DNA from: an uncultured Alcaligenaceae bacterium
GTDB lineage: Bacteria; Pseudomonadota; Gammaproteobacteria; Burkholderiales; Burkholderiaceae_B
NCBI GenBank assembly: GCA_937897265.1
Contig: CALCPT010000668.1
Span: forward strand, 1-10,250
Reading direction: 5' to 3'
Length of the DNA: 10,250 bases
The notes under the pieces were generated by a model. The model saw nothing but the letters and a program-made list of their open reading frames with translations. It did no database searches and was not told the origin of the DNA. Shown here in pieces: positions 8,684 through 10,250 of this stretch; position 1 is the first letter of the stretch; each line of letters begins with the position of its first letter. The position numbers and the translations under genes were made by a program.

Positions 8684-10138
8684 ATGTCGACGACTCCATC
8701 TGGGCTAAACCGCCCACAACCCGCCTCACCTGCGCCCCAAGATAGGGCGAAACCCGAGCGAATGCTACCCTTTATCGTCGGTTGCGCGCTGCTCATGCAA
8801 ATGCTCGACTCAACGGTGGTCACGACAGCCTTACCAACCATGGCAGCTGATTTAGGCGCCGACCCCGTACGCCTGAATATTGCGATCACCTCGTACCTGC
8901 TAGCCGTTGCCGTCTTTGTCCCCATCAGTGGTTGGGCTGCTGATCGCTATGGAGCCAGACGCGTCTTTATTGCCGCGATCGCTCTCTTTACGCTTAGTTC
9001 TCTAACCTGTGCGCTGTCAACCTCTCTGACACAGCTTGTCTTATCGCGCATTGTTCAGGGCATTGGGGGAGCCATGATGGTACCCGTCGGACGAATTATT
9101 CTGCTGCGCACAATCCCTAAACACGAACTCCTGAAGGCAATGGCCTTTTTATCAATGCCAGCCCTGATTGGGCCAATGGCTGGCCCTCCGCTCGGCGGTT
9201 TTTTAGTGACCTATGCCTCGTGGCACTGGATCTTTTTAATCAACCTTCCTATTGGCATCTTGGGCATCTGGATGATTTTGCGTTTTGTACGTGAATTACC
9301 CAATGATCAGCAAGCTCACCCTCTGGACTGGCTAGGATTTTTTCTCAGCGCACTGTGCATGGCGACCTTGGTCGGGGGCTTTGAGTCCTTAGGTCAAGGC
9401 GGGCCTTCCGTGCTGGCGTCCTGCGGCCTGATTGCGGCAGGTCTGATTTCAGGCGGACTGTATTACTGGCACTCACTGCACCACTCGGATCCAATTTTGG
9501 ATTTATCCTTATTGAAAATTCACACATTCAGAGTCTCAACGATTGCTGGCAATCTTTGTCGCTTCGGGGTGGGTGCTGTCCCCTATTTATTGGCCTTAAT
9601 GCTACAGATCGGCTTTGGGCTCAGCGCACTCTCAGCAGGCCTCATCACCTTCGCTGGTGCGGTCGGAGCGATGGCCATGAAAATTGCGGCGCCGCGCATC
9701 CTTGATCGGTGGGGCTATCGCCGTGTACTAACGGTCAACGCCCTCTTTACCGGAGCCAGCCTTGCAAGTTGCGCCTTTTTTACAGCATCTACACCGGCCG
9801 TCATCATGATTGGCGTGTTGCTATTCGGAGGTTTTTTTAGGTCGTTACAGTTCACGGCGATCAACACCTTAGCTTACGCAGATATCTCTCAAGCTAGCAT
9901 GAGTCGCGCAAGCAGCTTTGCCGCAATGGGTCAACAACTTGGGGTGAGCTTAGGGGTTGGTGTAGCGGCAGAGGCGCTACACCTAAGTATGCTGTGGCGA
10001 GGCTCAAACGAACTCATCGCTGCTGACGTTGTTGTTGGCTTTTTAGTGATTGGCGTGTTGTGCGCCTTGCCGTGTTTTTCTTTCTGGCGGCTATCGCCTG
10101 ATGCGGGCGAAAGCTTACGACAAAATCGGCCAGGTTAG
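8684..10138 (+). CDS. MFS drug transporter, DHA2 family (MdtD-like)
   Basis: This is a 484-residue inner-membrane drug/proton antiporter of the major facilitator superfamily, with many hydrophobic segments as in the 14-helix DHA2 (EmrB/QacA) group. Motif D1 is LDSTVVTTALP (residues 41-51, Asp42 in TM1). Motif A is GWAADRYGARR (83-93). A motif B-like SRIVQGIGGAMMVPVGR (121-137) and motif C-like GPMAGPPLGG (163-172) follow, then YASWHWIFLINLPIG (177-191). These stretches recall E. coli MdtD closely (MMVPVGR, ASWHWIFLIN, GYRRVL). The first 26 residues are Pro-rich and poorly conserved. ATG 8762 (residue 27) is an alternative start; neither start has a strong ribosome-binding site. It is divergent from the DUF3460 operon and convergent with the Bug gene. 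Substrate is unknown. Confidence 0.93.
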   Translation: MSTTPSGLNRPQPASPAPQDRAKPERMLPFIVGCALLMQMLDSTVVTTALPTMAADLGADPVRLNIAITSYLLAVAVFVPISGWAADRYGARRVFIAAIALFTLSSLTCALSTSLTQLVLSRIVQGIGGAMMVPVGRIILLRTIPKHELLKAMAFLSMPALIGPMAGPPLGGFLVTYASWHWIFLINLPIGILGIWMILRFVRELPNDQQAHPLDWLGFFLSALCMATLVGGFESLGQGGPSVLASCGLIAAGLISGGLYYWHSLHHSDPILDLSLLKIHTFRVSTIAGNLCRFGVGAVPYLLALMLQIGFGLSALSAGLITFAGAVGAMAMKIAAPRILDRWGYRRVLTVNALFTGASLASCAFFTASTPAVIMIGVLLFGGFFRSLQFTAINTLAYADISQASMSRASSFAAMGQQLGVSLGVGVAAEALHLSMLWRGSNELIAADVVVGFLVIGVLCALPCFSFWRLSPDAGESLRQNRPG

Positions 10139-10174
10139 TGAGTTGTACTTGTATGCCTGGCTCGTTCTTGATCG

Positions 10175-10250
10175 CTAATTCGTCGCACCCGAGAGCTTAA
10201 CCAGCTCTTGATACTTAGCCCGCTCGGCTGCCACAAAAACGCTAAATTGC
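10175..10250 (-). CDS. Bug/TctC-type tripartite tricarboxylate transporter receptor, C-terminal end only (partial)
   Basis: Only the last 24 codons and a TAG stop are inside the window, encoding QFSVFVAAERAKYQELVKLS plus GATN. This pattern (F..F...ER.KY..LVK.SGA) is the usual ending of periplasmic Bug receptors, which bind small carboxylates for tripartite tricarboxylate transporters and are greatly expanded in Burkholderiales. The match is short but characteristic. The gene converges with the MFS gene, leaving 36 bases in which I see no clear terminator hairpin. Confidence 0.7.
   Translation of the reverse strand, partial: QFSVFVAAERAKYQELVKLSGATN

Overview
The window looks like a chromosomal segment of a betaproteobacterium of the order Burkholderiales. 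An Alcaligenaceae-like relative is my best guess, and that is an inference. Three things point there: the DUF3460-scpA-panC gene order, the protein sequences of ScpA and PanC, and the C-terminus of a Bug-type tricarboxylate-transporter receptor at the right edge. Base composition appears moderate, a little above half G+C by eye. Coding density is high: no gap between genes exceeds about 120 bases, and I see no rRNA, tRNA, CRISPR array, insertion sequence or phage gene.

Region 1 (1-5265, minus strand) reads as one long operon in the order pilD-like, coaE, zapD, mdtA-like, mdtB-like. The gaps are 34, 33 and 18 bases, followed by a 4-base overlap. The first three genes are the familiar betaproteobacterial/gammaproteobacterial neighbourhood of prepilin peptidase, dephospho-CoA kinase and the FtsZ-associated protein ZapD. 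After zapD, where yacG often sits, comes an RND efflux adaptor followed by the first RND permease, which runs off the left edge. The prepilin peptidase is short and lacks the usual N-terminal cysteine (CxxC) domain, and no pilB/pilC genes lie beside it.

Region 2 (5266-6210) holds a divergent intergenic region with small tandem repeats. It is followed by a plus-strand lipoprotein gene whose C-terminal half resembles the NlpE domain, carried on a long Ala/Thr/Ser/Pro-rich linker. Next is a 97-residue stand-alone LuxR/FixJ-type DNA-binding protein on the minus strand (6249-6542). Its upstream region carries two short palindromes, one of which contains a TTGACA hexamer.

Region 3 (6646-8593, minus strand) is a compact core operon: DUF3460, scpA (chromosome condensation) and panC (pantothenate synthesis). 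panC appears to start at a TTG codon. Divergent from it is a plus-strand DHA2-family MFS transporter resembling MdtD (8684-10138), convergent with the tail of the Bug receptor gene (10175-10250).

Pantothenate synthase (PanC) and dephospho-CoA kinase (CoaE) are an early and the last step of the same coenzyme A route, although they sit in separate operons. Two efflux systems of Mdt type flank the window. I see no clearly new multi-gene system. The most interesting items are the atypical prepilin peptidase, the NlpE-like lipoprotein with an altered cysteine motif, and the receiver-less LuxR protein with palindromes over its likely promoter.
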